This document shows, piece by piece, positions 34,658 to 42,507 of a stretch of 64,000 bases of DNA. The DNA lies in NCBI GenBank assembly GCA_036489775.1, contig DASXFC010000070.1, positions 1 to 64,000 on the forward strand. The letters are read 5' to 3'. The notes beneath the pieces were generated by a model. The model saw only the letters and a list, made by a program, of their open reading frames with translations. It made no database searches and was not told the DNA's origin. The position numbers and the translations under genes are program-made. Positions within the stretch are counted from its first letter, which is position 1. Every line of letters starts with the position of its first letter. Origin of the DNA: Bog-473 sp036489775 (GTDB taxonomy: Bacteria; Actinomycetota; Acidimicrobiia; Acidimicrobiales; RAAP-2).

Positions 34658-36205
34658 TTACTCGTTCAGCAGGCTGGTCCCGCCTGAGAACTGCGACAGG
34701 CGGAAGATGACGAACTCGGCCGGCTTGACCGGAGCCACGCCGATCTCACAGAGGACCTGCCCGATATCAATCCCTTCGGAGGGGTTTGTCTCGTCGTCGC
34801 ACTTGACGTAGAACGACTCGGCGGGCGTCAGACCGAAGAGGGCGCCCTTACGCCACTCATTGACCAGGAATGAGCCGATGGTCCGCCGGATCTTGGACCA
34901 CAGCGCCTGGTCGTTGGGCTCGAAGACCACCCAGTCCGTCCCGTTGAGGATCGACTTCTCCAGGTAGTTGAAAAGCCGCCGCACGTTCAGGTAGCGCCAG
35001 GCCGGGTCGGACGACAGCGTGCGACCGCCCCAGACCCGAATGCCACGACCGGGGAAGGCCCGGATGCAGTTGATCCCGTTGGGGTTGAGGAGATCGTGTT
35101 CGCTCTTGGTGATGTTGATCTCCAGGTCGATGGCCCCACGGACCACCTCGTTGGCGGGGGCCTTGTGCACCCCGCGGGTCTCGTCGTTACGGCCCCAGAT
35201 GCCCGCCACGTGACCAGATGGCGGCACGAAGCTGTTCGTTCCCGTAGCCGGGTCGAACACCTTGACCCAGGGCCAGTAGAGCGACGCGTACTTCGAGTCG
35301 TAACCGGCCATGTCGACCCGCCAGTCGTTGACTTGCTGGGCGTTCAATCCGGGAGGCGCGTCCAGAATGGCGACCCGGTCCCCCATCAGTTCACAGTGGG
35401 CGATGATGGCCAGCTGGACTGCCTTAACGCCTTCGAGGTCGACCATGCCCTTCTGGTAGGCCAACATCAGGTCGGGGACCGCCACCATCGTGACGTCCTC
35501 GATGGCCTCGAGCCCGCCGAATCCGGTGCGGGCGGCACTGTCGCCCACGTAGTCGTCGGGTGCGATGTGAACCGGTGCGCTGGCCGGGGAACCACCACCG
35601 GCCAGAGTCGACGAGCCTCGAGCCACCTTCTCCGGTGCGACACCCAGATCCTCGATCCGGATGAGCTTCGATTGACTGTTCACCATGGTGGCGACGTTGT
35701 TCCGCCCCCGCTTGGTGGTCAGGCCCTCGTAGGACTCTTCTTCATGGCCGCCCTTCTTCACCACCACCTTGAAGGTGTCGTCGGCCGAGCCCTCCGGGCC
35801 GTCCTGCACTTCCACCGTGATCTGGTTTCCGGCTTCACCGGCTTCCACGGCCTCGACGCGGTACGCCGCACCAAGGGCACCCGCCGCGCCAGACTCGGCC
35901 GCCAGCTCAGCCCGGGCGGCCGGAGCCGCCCCATTGCCTTCGTGCCCACCGATGCGTACGACGTAGCAGGATCCTCCGCCGTTGAGGAAATAGCCATACA
36001 CCGCTTGCGCCAGGTAGGCATCTTCGATGAACCCACCAAACGTCTGCGTGTATTGACTCCAGTTCGTGACCATGGTCGGTGCGTTGAACGGGCCTCCTTC
36101 GGCCAGTCCGACGAAAGCGGCCACGGCAGTACCGACGCCTTCGATCGGTCGAGCTCCGCTGTCGACCTCTTCTACGTAGACGCCTGGTGACAAATACGTT
36201 GGCAT
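34658..36205 (-). CDS. contractile tail sheath protein
   Basis: This 515-aa protein has the sheath N-terminal arm PTYLSPGVYVEEVDSGARPIEGVGTAVAAFVG and the conserved C-terminal core: NVRRLFNYLEKSI, FEPND, and CDDETNPSEGIDIGQVLCEIGVAPVKPAEFV. It is the only sheath gene in the cluster, whereas Afp and PVC carry three. A residue 100-230 insertion domain (AVEAGEAGNQITVEVQDG) probably decorates the surface. A strong ribosome-binding site suggests high expression. Confidence 0.96.
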   Translation of the reverse strand: MPTYLSPGVYVEEVDSGARPIEGVGTAVAAFVGLAEGGPFNAPTMVTNWSQYTQTFGGFIEDAYLAQAVYGYFLNGGGSCYVVRIGGHEGNGAAPAARAELAAESGAAGALGAAYRVEAVEAGEAGNQITVEVQDGPEGSADDTFKVVVKKGGHEEESYEGLTTKRGRNNVATMVNSQSKLIRIEDLGVAPEKVARGSSTLAGGGSPASAPVHIAPDDYVGDSAARTGFGGLEAIEDVTMVAVPDLMLAYQKGMVDLEGVKAVQLAIIAHCELMGDRVAILDAPPGLNAQQVNDWRVDMAGYDSKYASLYWPWVKVFDPATGTNSFVPPSGHVAGIWGRNDETRGVHKAPANEVVRGAIDLEINITKSEHDLLNPNGINCIRAFPGRGIRVWGGRTLSSDPAWRYLNVRRLFNYLEKSILNGTDWVVFEPNDQALWSKIRRTIGSFLVNEWRKGALFGLTPAESFYVKCDDETNPSEGIDIGQVLCEIGVAPVKPAEFVIFRLSQFSGGTSLLNE

Positions 36206-36213
36206 TTTATTGA

Positions 36214-36220
36214 ACCTCCT
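36214..36220 (-). promoter_or_regulatory. strong ribosome-binding site of the sheath gene
   Basis: AGGAGGT on the minus strand lies 8 nt before the sheath ATG. It is the strongest Shine-Dalgarno in the operon and fits the need for many sheath copies. Confidence 0.8.
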
Positions 36221-36329
36221 CGAGCCTGACCAGCGCAGCCTGGCTCACTTGTGCGCGGAATTGAACGTCTAAATGGACTGGCCTGAGGGAAGACCCTCCT
36301 GCACGAACGGGCAGGGCCGCTGCAACAGG

Positions 36330-37067
36330 TCACTTCGCTTGCTTGGTCACACCCGACACCTTCTTGGTTGCTGATCGGCCGGACTTGGTGACGGCCGCAT
36401 CGGCGTGATCATTGGTCGGTGTGGCGGGAGCAGCCGTCGCGGCGGCTTCTTGGTGACGCAAATGCTTGATCTCGTCCTCTACGTTGTCCTCGGGTTCCAT
36501 CCCAACCGTTCGAAGCCGCATGGGTGCCTGCACCAAACGAGCCGCTTCCTGCATGATGCCGATGTCCAGGCGGACGGTGGTCACCAGGTCGAGCGAGGGC
36601 TTGAGGTCCCCTCCCAATGCGGTCCACACGTCGGACACCTTGCGGTCGTCCTTGCCCGGTTGGGCGACCACGATCCCTATCGGCAGCTCCTTTGAACGGA
36701 GCGGCTCCGTCAGGCGTTCCTCGGGAATGACCTCGTTCTCGAGCAAGCACCAGAGGACGGAGGTCAGCAATCGGTGCTCGTCTTCGGGACGTTGCGTCCA
36801 GGCTGTGACCAGATAAGACAGCTTGACGAACCGTGGCACGGAGAGGTGCCCCTCAATCCGTCCTTCGTCATCGTACTGCGGCAACAGGCCACTCTGCCGG
36901 CGGCCGAGGTCCTCCCGGATGTCGTAGAGGTACATGTCGATCATCGGCGCCGAGTGCCGGGCCGCCCACTCTCGGGTGGGGGCGTCCAGCACCACATCGA
37001 CGTCGGTCCCGCTGAGGGCTTCAGCCTTGAGCAGGTTCCGGAGGGATTCGTCGACCTCGTTGATCAC
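36330..37067 (-). CDS. DUF4255 sheath/tube terminator (Afp16-like)
   Basis: I start this 245-aa protein at GTG 37067 because a GGAGG lies 5 nt upstream and the family begins (M)INEVDESLRNLL here; the frame further upstream overlaps the regulator gene. Motifs VVLDAPTREWAARHS, MYLYDIREDLGRR, LSYLVTAWTQRPEDEHRLL define DUF4255. Afp16 family proteins cap the tube/sheath at the end distal to the baseplate. The last 40 residues are a Lys/Ala-rich disordered tail. Confidence 0.92.
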   Translation of the reverse strand: MINEVDESLRNLLKAEALSGTDVDVVLDAPTREWAARHSAPMIDMYLYDIREDLGRRQSGLLPQYDDEGRIEGHLSVPRFVKLSYLVTAWTQRPEDEHRLLTSVLWCLLENEVIPEERLTEPLRSKELPIGIVVAQPGKDDRKVSDVWTALGGDLKPSLDLVTTVRLDIGIMQEAARLVQAPMRLRTVGMEPEDNVEDEIKHLRHQEAAATAAPATPTNDHADAAVTKSGRSATKKVSGVTKQAK

Positions 37068-37101
37068 GGCCGCCTCCGGAGCTCGAATCGATTCGGCTGC
37101 C

Positions 37102-37725
37102 TCACACCAGTCCTTGTCGAACAGCAAAGGCCACTGCGTGCGAGCGGTTGCGAAGGCGATGACGGGACGTGACCTCATGGATCACGTTCTTGACCGTGCG
37201 CTCCGAATAGGAGAGCTCATGAGCGATTTCCGCTGTGTCGTTCCCCTCGGCCAGGAGACGAAGTACCTCCACTTCCCGCTCGCTGAACCCGGAAAACGAT
37301 AGGCCTCGAGGGGCCAGCACGTCCCGCTGCACCTGACGCATTTGCTCGAGCAGCCGCCCCAGCAGGTCCGGCGGCACGGATCCGTCACCTTCTGCCGCCG
37401 AGATCACGGCCCGCACTACCGACTCGGGCACCGCATCGCAGCGGCGCAAGATGGCGTTGGCCCCAGCCTCTACCGCGCTGAGCAAACCCGCATCGTCGAT
37501 TCGGGAGACGATCATGACCACCCGGGCACACCCACTGCGCTGGATCGCCCGGATCTGGGTCACGACCTGATCGCGCATCTCGTCAGCAACCACCACTGCC
37601 ACGGTGGCGCCGTCGGCGCAGCCGTCCACCACGAAGACCTCCGGACGGGCTCGCAGTTGGCTGGCGATGCCCGCAGCCGACACGGGATCGTCCGCATGTA
37701 CCGAGACCAGGACCCGACCTTCCAT
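37102..37725 (-). CDS. response-regulator-like LuxR-family transcription factor
   Basis: This 207-aa protein starts at ATG 37725 behind AGGAGGAG. The N-terminal half is receiver-like (VLVSVHADDPVSAAGIASQL), with an acidic pair and a possible phospho-Asp in VVVADEM; other receiver landmarks are weak, so phosphorylation is uncertain. The C-terminal HTH (about 143-200) has FSEREVEVLRLLAEGNDTAEIAHELSYSERTVKNVI. It lies directly upstream of and in line with the sheath operon, 34 bp before DUF4255, so it may be autoregulated with the injection genes. Confidence 0.87.
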   Translation of the reverse strand: MEGRVLVSVHADDPVSAAGIASQLRARPEVFVVDGCADGATVAVVVADEMRDQVVTQIRAIQRSGCARVVMIVSRIDDAGLLSAVEAGANAILRRCDAVPESVVRAVISAAEGDGSVPPDLLGRLLEQMRQVQRDVLAPRGLSFSGFSEREVEVLRLLAEGNDTAEIAHELSYSERTVKNVIHEVTSRHRLRNRSHAVAFAVRQGLV

Positions 37726-37965
37726 GTGCTCTCCTCCTCGATCGCGATGGGTAGGACCGTGTTGGACCTCCGAGCCCTCCGAAGTCCCTGCCGCAACCGA
37801 AGTGTCAGCCGGAGGCCTCAACAGGCACTCAACACAGACTCATCGGGTACACCCCAACGCCCCCTGGGGACGTCCTACGACACCCTTCGTGCACAAATGC
37901 CCATGGGGCATGGCCTCGGGAGTCGCTCCTCCGTACGCTGAACAGAAAAGTCAGGAGGATGAGCC
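37726..37965. promoter_or_regulatory. divergent promoter region between the LuxR regulator and the PAAR-like gene
   Basis: This 240-bp region has no credible ORF. It holds the regulator Shine-Dalgarno (37731-37738, minus strand) and the PAAR-like gene Shine-Dalgarno AGGAGG (37953-37958). Two short palindromic stretches, CCCCTGGGG at 37861-37869 and a near-palindrome TGCCCATGGGGCA at 37898-37910, are candidate operators. I cannot place -10/-35 boxes with confidence. Confidence 0.4.
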
Positions 37966-38355
37966 ATGGGACTGCAGGTCGTCATGGGAGCGGTGATGAA
38001 GTGCTCCTTCGGTGAGACGCCGTCTTCACTGATTGTCGTCCCCGAGGGCACGCCGGTCATTGCCGGAACTCCCTGCGCCACCATTCTCGACGCCGTTCCC
38101 GAAGAGAACATTCCAAGCTTCGGCATGTGCAACACCATCTCCAACCCGGCCGTCGCCGCAGCCACTGCGGCCAAATTGGGTGTTTTCACGCCGGTCGCCT
38201 GCGTCCCGGTCACAGAAGCGTGGATTCCAGGTACCCCGACCGTGCTGATTGATGGCATCCCGGCACTCTCAGCCGATTCGACCTGCCTGTGCAACTGGGG
38301 CGGAATCATCACCGTCGAGGAGCCCGGGCAATTCCAGGTGTTGTTGCCCGACTGA
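37966..38355 (+). CDS. DUF4280 PAAR-like spike tip protein (Afp10-like)
   Basis: This 129-aa protein has an AGGAGG site 7 nt upstream of the ATG. It matches DUF4280: MGAVMKCSFGETPSSLIVVP, FGMCNTISNPAVAAATAAKLG, CVPVTEAWIPG, LSADSTCLCNWGGIIT. Such proteins sharpen the VgrG trimer and may carry cargo. Conserved cysteines (C13, C37, C54, C78, C105, C107) may bind metal. It is the only injection gene on the plus strand, so its expression is separate from the rest. Confidence 0.9.
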   Translation: MGLQVVMGAVMKCSFGETPSSLIVVPEGTPVIAGTPCATILDAVPEENIPSFGMCNTISNPAVAAATAAKLGVFTPVACVPVTEAWIPGTPTVLIDGIPALSADSTCLCNWGGIITVEEPGQFQVLLPD

Positions 38356-38371
38356 GGCAACGAGCGCCAAG

Positions 38372-38450
38372 GAGCGACGGTTGACTTAGTCCAACGACCG
38401 CTGACCCGCCCTGCTGACTCACCCTCGCCGAAGAGCGACGGTTGAGCTAG
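38372..38450. repeat. 18-bp imperfect direct repeat between convergent genes
   Basis: GAGCGACGGTTGACTTAG at 38372-38389 recurs as GAGCGACGGTTGAGCTAG at 38433-38450, 2 mismatches in 18, between the PAAR-like gene and the convergent Thr-rich membrane gene. The second copy covers the latter's stop codon. I see no U-tract terminator here. Confidence 0.5.
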
Positions 38451-40006
38451 GAGGAGGGAAGTGTTGTCGTCGTTGTCGTGGTGGTTGGCACCGTCGTCGT
38501 GGTTGTCGTCGTCGTCGTCGTGGTGGTTGGCACCGTCGTCGTGGTTGTCGTCGAAGTGCTCGTCGTGGTCGTCGAAGTGCTCGTCGTGGTCGTGGTGGGC
38601 GGCGTCGTCGTAGATGTCGAGTGACTGGTCGTTGTGGTCGTCGCGGGACTGGTCGTCGTGGTCGATGGCTTGGTCGTGGTTGTCGTGCCGGGAGTTCCTG
38701 TCGAGGCTGTCGTGCCCGGCGCCGTCGTCGTCGTGGTCGTCGTAGATGTTGCCGTCGTCGCGTTTATCGCACTCGCATCGCTGGCTCCAGTCGAGATCTC
38801 ACCGGAATAGAAGACGTTCACAGAACAGGCCGGCTGGTTCGCGGTGCATTCCACCGCCAGGACAACCTGCTGGTCGGAGGTAAAGAACACTGGAGTGGTG
38901 AATCGGTAGTCCTTATCGGTCAGGGTATTGAGGTCTTCTTGGAATAAGATTTGTCCGCCCGATGACGAAGTCCGTTCGAGGAACACTTCTCCATCGGAGG
39001 TCGTGACGTTCTCGAAGATGAGGTCAGTGATGCTCAGGGTCGCGCCGGTGGGCACGGTGTAGCTGGTCTGTGTCGTCTGCCCGGCTGGTCCTCCCGTCAC
39101 CGAAAGCGAGCTCGTTGTCGGGATGAACGGGCTCGCCGGCGCCGTTGTCGTGGTGGTCGAGCCCGATGCTGACAGCGCGCTCACCTTGTTGTTGGTCGAG
39201 GACAGCTGGGAGGCCAACGCACCATTTTGGGCCTGCTGCGCCGTCAGTTGCGTGTTGACTGCGCTCTTTGCTGTCGAGTCGATGGCTGGCTTGAAAAGAA
39301 GAAACCAAAGTGCCGCGAGGGCCCCAAGTACCAGGAGCGGCAGGACACCCTTGGGCAGCAACGGCCGCTGATTGAATGTCCCGTCAACGAGGACGGGCTT
39401 GACGTTCTCGGCGGCGACCTCGACCTTGTAGGGCTTCGGTTTGACCGTGCCCCGCCAGAAGCGCTGGTGAGGCCGGATCTTTACCTTGGCGAAGGCGGCT
39501 CGGCCTGGAACCAACATCACTTGTTCCGGTAAAAAGCGGAAGGCCAATGCCTGCTGGGGGTCCCGGGCGCTCAGGGTAGCCGGGACTGCTTCATTGCCAC
39601 GATTGTCTACGGCAATTCGGGTCTGACTCCGGGTACGCCCATTGGCGATCCTGGGAACCAACTCCGCCGTGACCTCGTCGAACCGTTTGACCGTGACGAC
39701 ACCCTCTTCGACCACGGCCTGATCTGGTTCGTTGGAAGGTGTGACCTTGACCGCAAAGGGGCGCGCCCCTGACTTCGTCGACCACAGGCGCGGTGGTGAG
39801 AAGCGGATGGATGCAGTCTGCGAAGATCCCGGGAAGAGCGACAGGCTCGGTGGTACCGCTTCAGCCCAGGCTGCGGCCTCGCCAAGGATCTCCAGGCTGA
39901 ATTGCTCGACTATTCCACCCGTGTTCGAAACGGTGAGCTCCACAGATTCGGTCTGCCCCGGATCTACGTCGAACTCGAGTCGTGACAGTGCCGCGACGAC
40001 TGGCAT
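38447..40006 (-). CDS. Ig-like / transmembrane / Thr-rich envelope protein of the injection system
   Basis: In this 519-aa protein residues 1-215 look like two Ig-like beta-sandwiches (LEFDVDPGQTESVELTVSN and RTRSQTRIAVDNRGNEAVP) without a signal peptide. One transmembrane helix follows at 221-238 (VLPLLVLGALAALWFLLF), then a short coiled coil, an extracytoplasmic beta domain (about 298-405) and a roughly 100-residue Thr-dominated tail that probably spans or coats the wall. Proteins annotated as hydrolytic protein in Streptomyces eCIS clusters have a similar Ig-TM layout; I see no hydrolase motif. It lies between the ATPase and the PAAR-like gene. Confidence 0.8.
   Translation of the reverse strand: MPVVAALSRLEFDVDPGQTESVELTVSNTGGIVEQFSLEILGEAAAWAEAVPPSLSLFPGSSQTASIRFSPPRLWSTKSGARPFAVKVTPSNEPDQAVVEEGVVTVKRFDEVTAELVPRIANGRTRSQTRIAVDNRGNEAVPATLSARDPQQALAFRFLPEQVMLVPGRAAFAKVKIRPHQRFWRGTVKPKPYKVEVAAENVKPVLVDGTFNQRPLLPKGVLPLLVLGALAALWFLLFKPAIDSTAKSAVNTQLTAQQAQNGALASQLSSTNNKVSALSASGSTTTTTAPASPFIPTTSSLSVTGGPAGQTTQTSYTVPTGATLSITDLIFENVTTSDGEVFLERTSSSGGQILFQEDLNTLTDKDYRFTTPVFFTSDQQVVLAVECTANQPACSVNVFYSGEISTGASDASAINATTATSTTTTTTTAPGTTASTGTPGTTTTTKPSTTTTSPATTTTTSHSTSTTTPPTTTTTSTSTTTTSTSTTTTTTVPTTTTTTTTTTTTVPTTTTTTTTLPSS
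38475..38591 (-). repeat. tandem DNA repeats encoding the Thr-rich tail
   Basis: A 37-bp unit occurs identically at 38475-38511 and 38517-38553 (period 42 bp), followed by two identical 21-bp units at 38550-38570 and 38571-38591. All encode Thr/Ser/Val/Pro-Thr runs; copy number may vary by slippage without breaking the frame. Confidence 0.75.
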
Positions 40007-40330
40007 CAGCTTGGCTCCAACGAGGGGGGCTCTCGCGTCTTCGTCGGCTCGACATCGGTATCAGCTGGGGCCTCACTGAAGGCATTGCTAGTTCGGTGAC
40101 TGCTCACCACGCCGCACCTGGTCCGGTCGGGGTACCTGGGCACCAGCATCCGAACGGACGCGGCCATGCGTGGCGAGCTAATCCACACGCCCCGGCCGCA
40201 CGCCCGTGGCTACGACAAACATGCTGGGTGGGTCCAGCACCTGTATGTTCCGACTCTCCGAGGTTGCCGGCGCATTCTTCCCATTCGGGCAACACCTCCT
40301 CCCGAGCGGGCAACGACCGATCGCATGAAC
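40007..40330 (-). other. 324-bp gap between ATPase and Ig-TM genes
   Basis: No conserved gene is visible. A near-consensus Shine-Dalgarno (GGAGGAGGTG, complement of 40293-40302) precedes a 24-codon ORF. A further 60-codon frame (40006-40188) overlaps the next gene start as ATGA, but its translation does not look like a folded protein. The region could hold a leader peptide, a short gene or simply the 5' region of the membrane protein gene. Confidence 0.4.
40210..40284 (-). CDS. possible 24-residue basic peptide
   Basis: ATG 40284 lies 8 nt after a GGAGGAGGTG Shine-Dalgarno. The product is 24 residues, Arg-rich at the start (MGRMRRQPRRVG) with two Cys near the end. Only the ribosome-binding site supports it; composition gives no further evidence. 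It could also be a non-functional frame behind a site that once served a longer gene. Confidence 0.25.
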   Translation of the reverse strand: MGRMRRQPRRVGTYRCWTHPACLS

Positions 40331-42394
40331 TCACTCGTGCACCACCTCCCACCACACGCCAAACTCCCGTTCAAGGACAAGGCGACCGAGCTTGCGGTAC
40401 TCGCGCTCAATGGCGCGCATCATCAACTCCATGCCGAGTGACACACTTTTCGACGCAGCTAGATATGACGCGCTGATCACAATCGAGCGGATATTCCCAC
40501 CCGATATTTCGAAAGCTCGGGCGCAGAGGTCGAGATCGAGGTCCTTGCCCCGAGGGACCCGCGTCCCGAGACAGGCCTCCCAGAGCTCTCGACGCTCGGC
40601 CATATCGGGCATCGGGAACTCGATGATGGCGTCAATGCGGCGAGCGAAGGCCTCGTCGATGTTGCTGCGCATGTTTGTGGCCAGCACGGCCAAGCCGTCA
40701 AAACGCTCCATGCGCTGGAGGAGGTAGGCCACTTCGATGTTGGCGTGCCGATCGTGGGCATCACTCACCTCGGAGCGTTTTCCGAAGAGGGCGTCCGCTT
40801 CGTCGAAGAGGATCAGGCCGTTGATGCCTTCCGCCTCGGTGAAGATCCGCTCCAGGTGTTTTTCGGTTTCCCCGATGTACTTGTCCACCACCGTCGAAAG
40901 ATCCACCGCATAGAGGTCCAGACCCAGGGCTCCGGCGACTACTTCGGCTGCCATGGTCTTTCCCGTCCCCGGCTCCCCCGCGAAGAGGCCGGTCACGCCA
41001 CGCCCCCGGCCACCACCGGGTCGCAGTCCCCATTGACCAAGCACTGTGTCGCGATGCGCCGCCCGCGCCGTCAGTTCCTCCAATTGGGCCCGGACGATGG
41101 GGCGCACCACCAGGTCATCCCATCCGACCGAGGGCTCGATGCGCCGGGCCTGGCGCTCCAGTCCGGCGGCGTTCTGAGTCCGGGCCCCCGCCACCAGATG
41201 GGCCGTCGTCAGGATGCTCCCCTCCATCTCGGCTGCCAGCCGAGCGGCCAGCACGGCCCGTGATACCCCCTCAGGTGAGAGTGAGAAGTTCAAGACGGCG
41301 TCGTCTTGGATTCCCCCTGAACTCTCGCGCCACACCTGCGAGCGCTCGGTCGGGCCCAACGGTTCAGCCACCCGCTGGGCCGGGACTTCCATGCTCCAGG
41401 TGGGGTCCCAGCGGCCGCGCCCGATCATGAGCAGCGGACAGGCCAATCCGGTCAACACCCGGACCAGCTGCGGCCTGCGCTCCACCAGAGTGTCGATCGG
41501 ACCCGCCACCAGTCCGGCACCCTGCAGACGAGCCTCGCGTCCGGCAGCTTCGATCACGCGCTGAGGCGAGAGCTGGTCCAGCACCAGATCCAGATCCATG
41601 GTCAGAACCGCGAGGCCCACCTCGGACAGTGCGCTCGCCGCCAGGGCATACGCCGCCGACCCGGCTCGCTCCTCAATGTAGACACGACTCCGGCCACCGG
41701 ACGACCAGAGAAGGCGGGATATATCACGAGCGTCCACCGGCGCAGCTTCAATGGTGCGCCACACCGGGACCACGGTGGCATCCGGCTGTAGATCACCGAG
41801 TAGGAAGGCCGTGACCCGGTCGGGCACTCGCAAGGTGCGGCTGAGAAATGGTTCCTCGAGGCCCTCGATCTCCAGCAGTCCCCCGTCGACCAGCTTCGAA
41901 CCCGGGGACAAGCAAGCCCGGGCCGGCGCCATGAGCGCTGAGGTCCCGCTCAATTCGAGGGCCAGACCGATGCTTGGGCGGCGCCGGCTGACGTCGTCGT
42001 TGAGGTACCCGAACAGCTGCTCGACCCGACGATCGACATCGGGTGACAGACAGACCAACAGCAGATCGATTTCGAAGCTCTGCAATTCGAAGGCGTCGCG
42101 CACGTGACGAAGACGCAGCACATGCCCGTCGGCTTCCGCCTTGTCGGCCTCCGTCTCGATGTCTTCCAGCCAGGCCACCTCTTCATCGGTCCATGACGTA
42201 AGCCTCGCCTCGGGGCGCGTGTCGGCCAACCACATCACCTGCTCGTCGCTCAGGTACAGCCCGCGCAGCGGATCTTCAGAGTTCGGATCGGCCTTCCGCC
42301 GTTGCCCGACGGCCCGCTCGATCCGCGCCACGACCAGATCCAAGCGGCCGCGCAGGTAGTCGAGCGACACGTCGGCGCTCACCCAGACCTCCAC
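40331..42394 (-). CDS. AAA+ ATPase of the injection system (Afp15/Cdc48-like)
   Basis: In this 687-aa protein the N-terminal 430 residues are a helical/degenerate ATPase-like region (DAFELQSFEIDLLLVCLSPDVDRRVEQLFGYLNDD is typical of eCIS ATPases). The C-terminal AAA+ module has Walker A GEPGTGKT (473-480), Walker B LILFDEAD (527-534), sensor ATNMRSNID and arginine finger FARRID. The Afp15 ATPase is needed for particle assembly. It is first in the minus-strand direction of the cluster, next to the housekeeping block. Confidence 0.94.
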   Translation of the reverse strand: MEVWVSADVSLDYLRGRLDLVVARIERAVGQRRKADPNSEDPLRGLYLSDEQVMWLADTRPEARLTSWTDEEVAWLEDIETEADKAEADGHVLRLRHVRDAFELQSFEIDLLLVCLSPDVDRRVEQLFGYLNDDVSRRRPSIGLALELSGTSALMAPARACLSPGSKLVDGGLLEIEGLEEPFLSRTLRVPDRVTAFLLGDLQPDATVVPVWRTIEAAPVDARDISRLLWSSGGRSRVYIEERAGSAAYALAASALSEVGLAVLTMDLDLVLDQLSPQRVIEAAGREARLQGAGLVAGPIDTLVERRPQLVRVLTGLACPLLMIGRGRWDPTWSMEVPAQRVAEPLGPTERSQVWRESSGGIQDDAVLNFSLSPEGVSRAVLAARLAAEMEGSILTTAHLVAGARTQNAAGLERQARRIEPSVGWDDLVVRPIVRAQLEELTARAAHRDTVLGQWGLRPGGGRGRGVTGLFAGEPGTGKTMAAEVVAGALGLDLYAVDLSTVVDKYIGETEKHLERIFTEAEGINGLILFDEADALFGKRSEVSDAHDRHANIEVAYLLQRMERFDGLAVLATNMRSNIDEAFARRIDAIIEFPMPDMAERRELWEACLGTRVPRGKDLDLDLCARAFEISGGNIRSIVISASYLAASKSVSLGMELMMRAIEREYRKLGRLVLEREFGVWWEVVHE

Positions 42395-42507
42395 ATGTGT
42401 CCACTCTCACATCAGCTCCCATGGACACACGGTCGTATCTGTCCCACAAATGGGCCGACTTCATCGCCCTTTCGGGCAAGGTCGTACCTGGGATCGACCG
42501 CCGAGTT

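Noticed and set aside
36285..36298. Small hairpin GAGGG-AAGA-CCCTC between DUF4255 and sheath genes
   Set aside because: The stem is only 5 bp and there is no U-run; it is too weak to call a terminator or attenuator.
38462..38760. Possible CRISPR or satellite array
   Set aside because: The repeats are contiguous, lack unique spacers and are in frame in the Thr-rich tail of a membrane protein.
20527..42394. Prophage
   Set aside because: No capsid, portal, terminase, holin or adjacent integrase is present; the ATPase, DUF4157, DUF4255 and DUF4280 genes are eCIS markers. The xerD gene lies in the conserved block and is a housekeeping recombinase.
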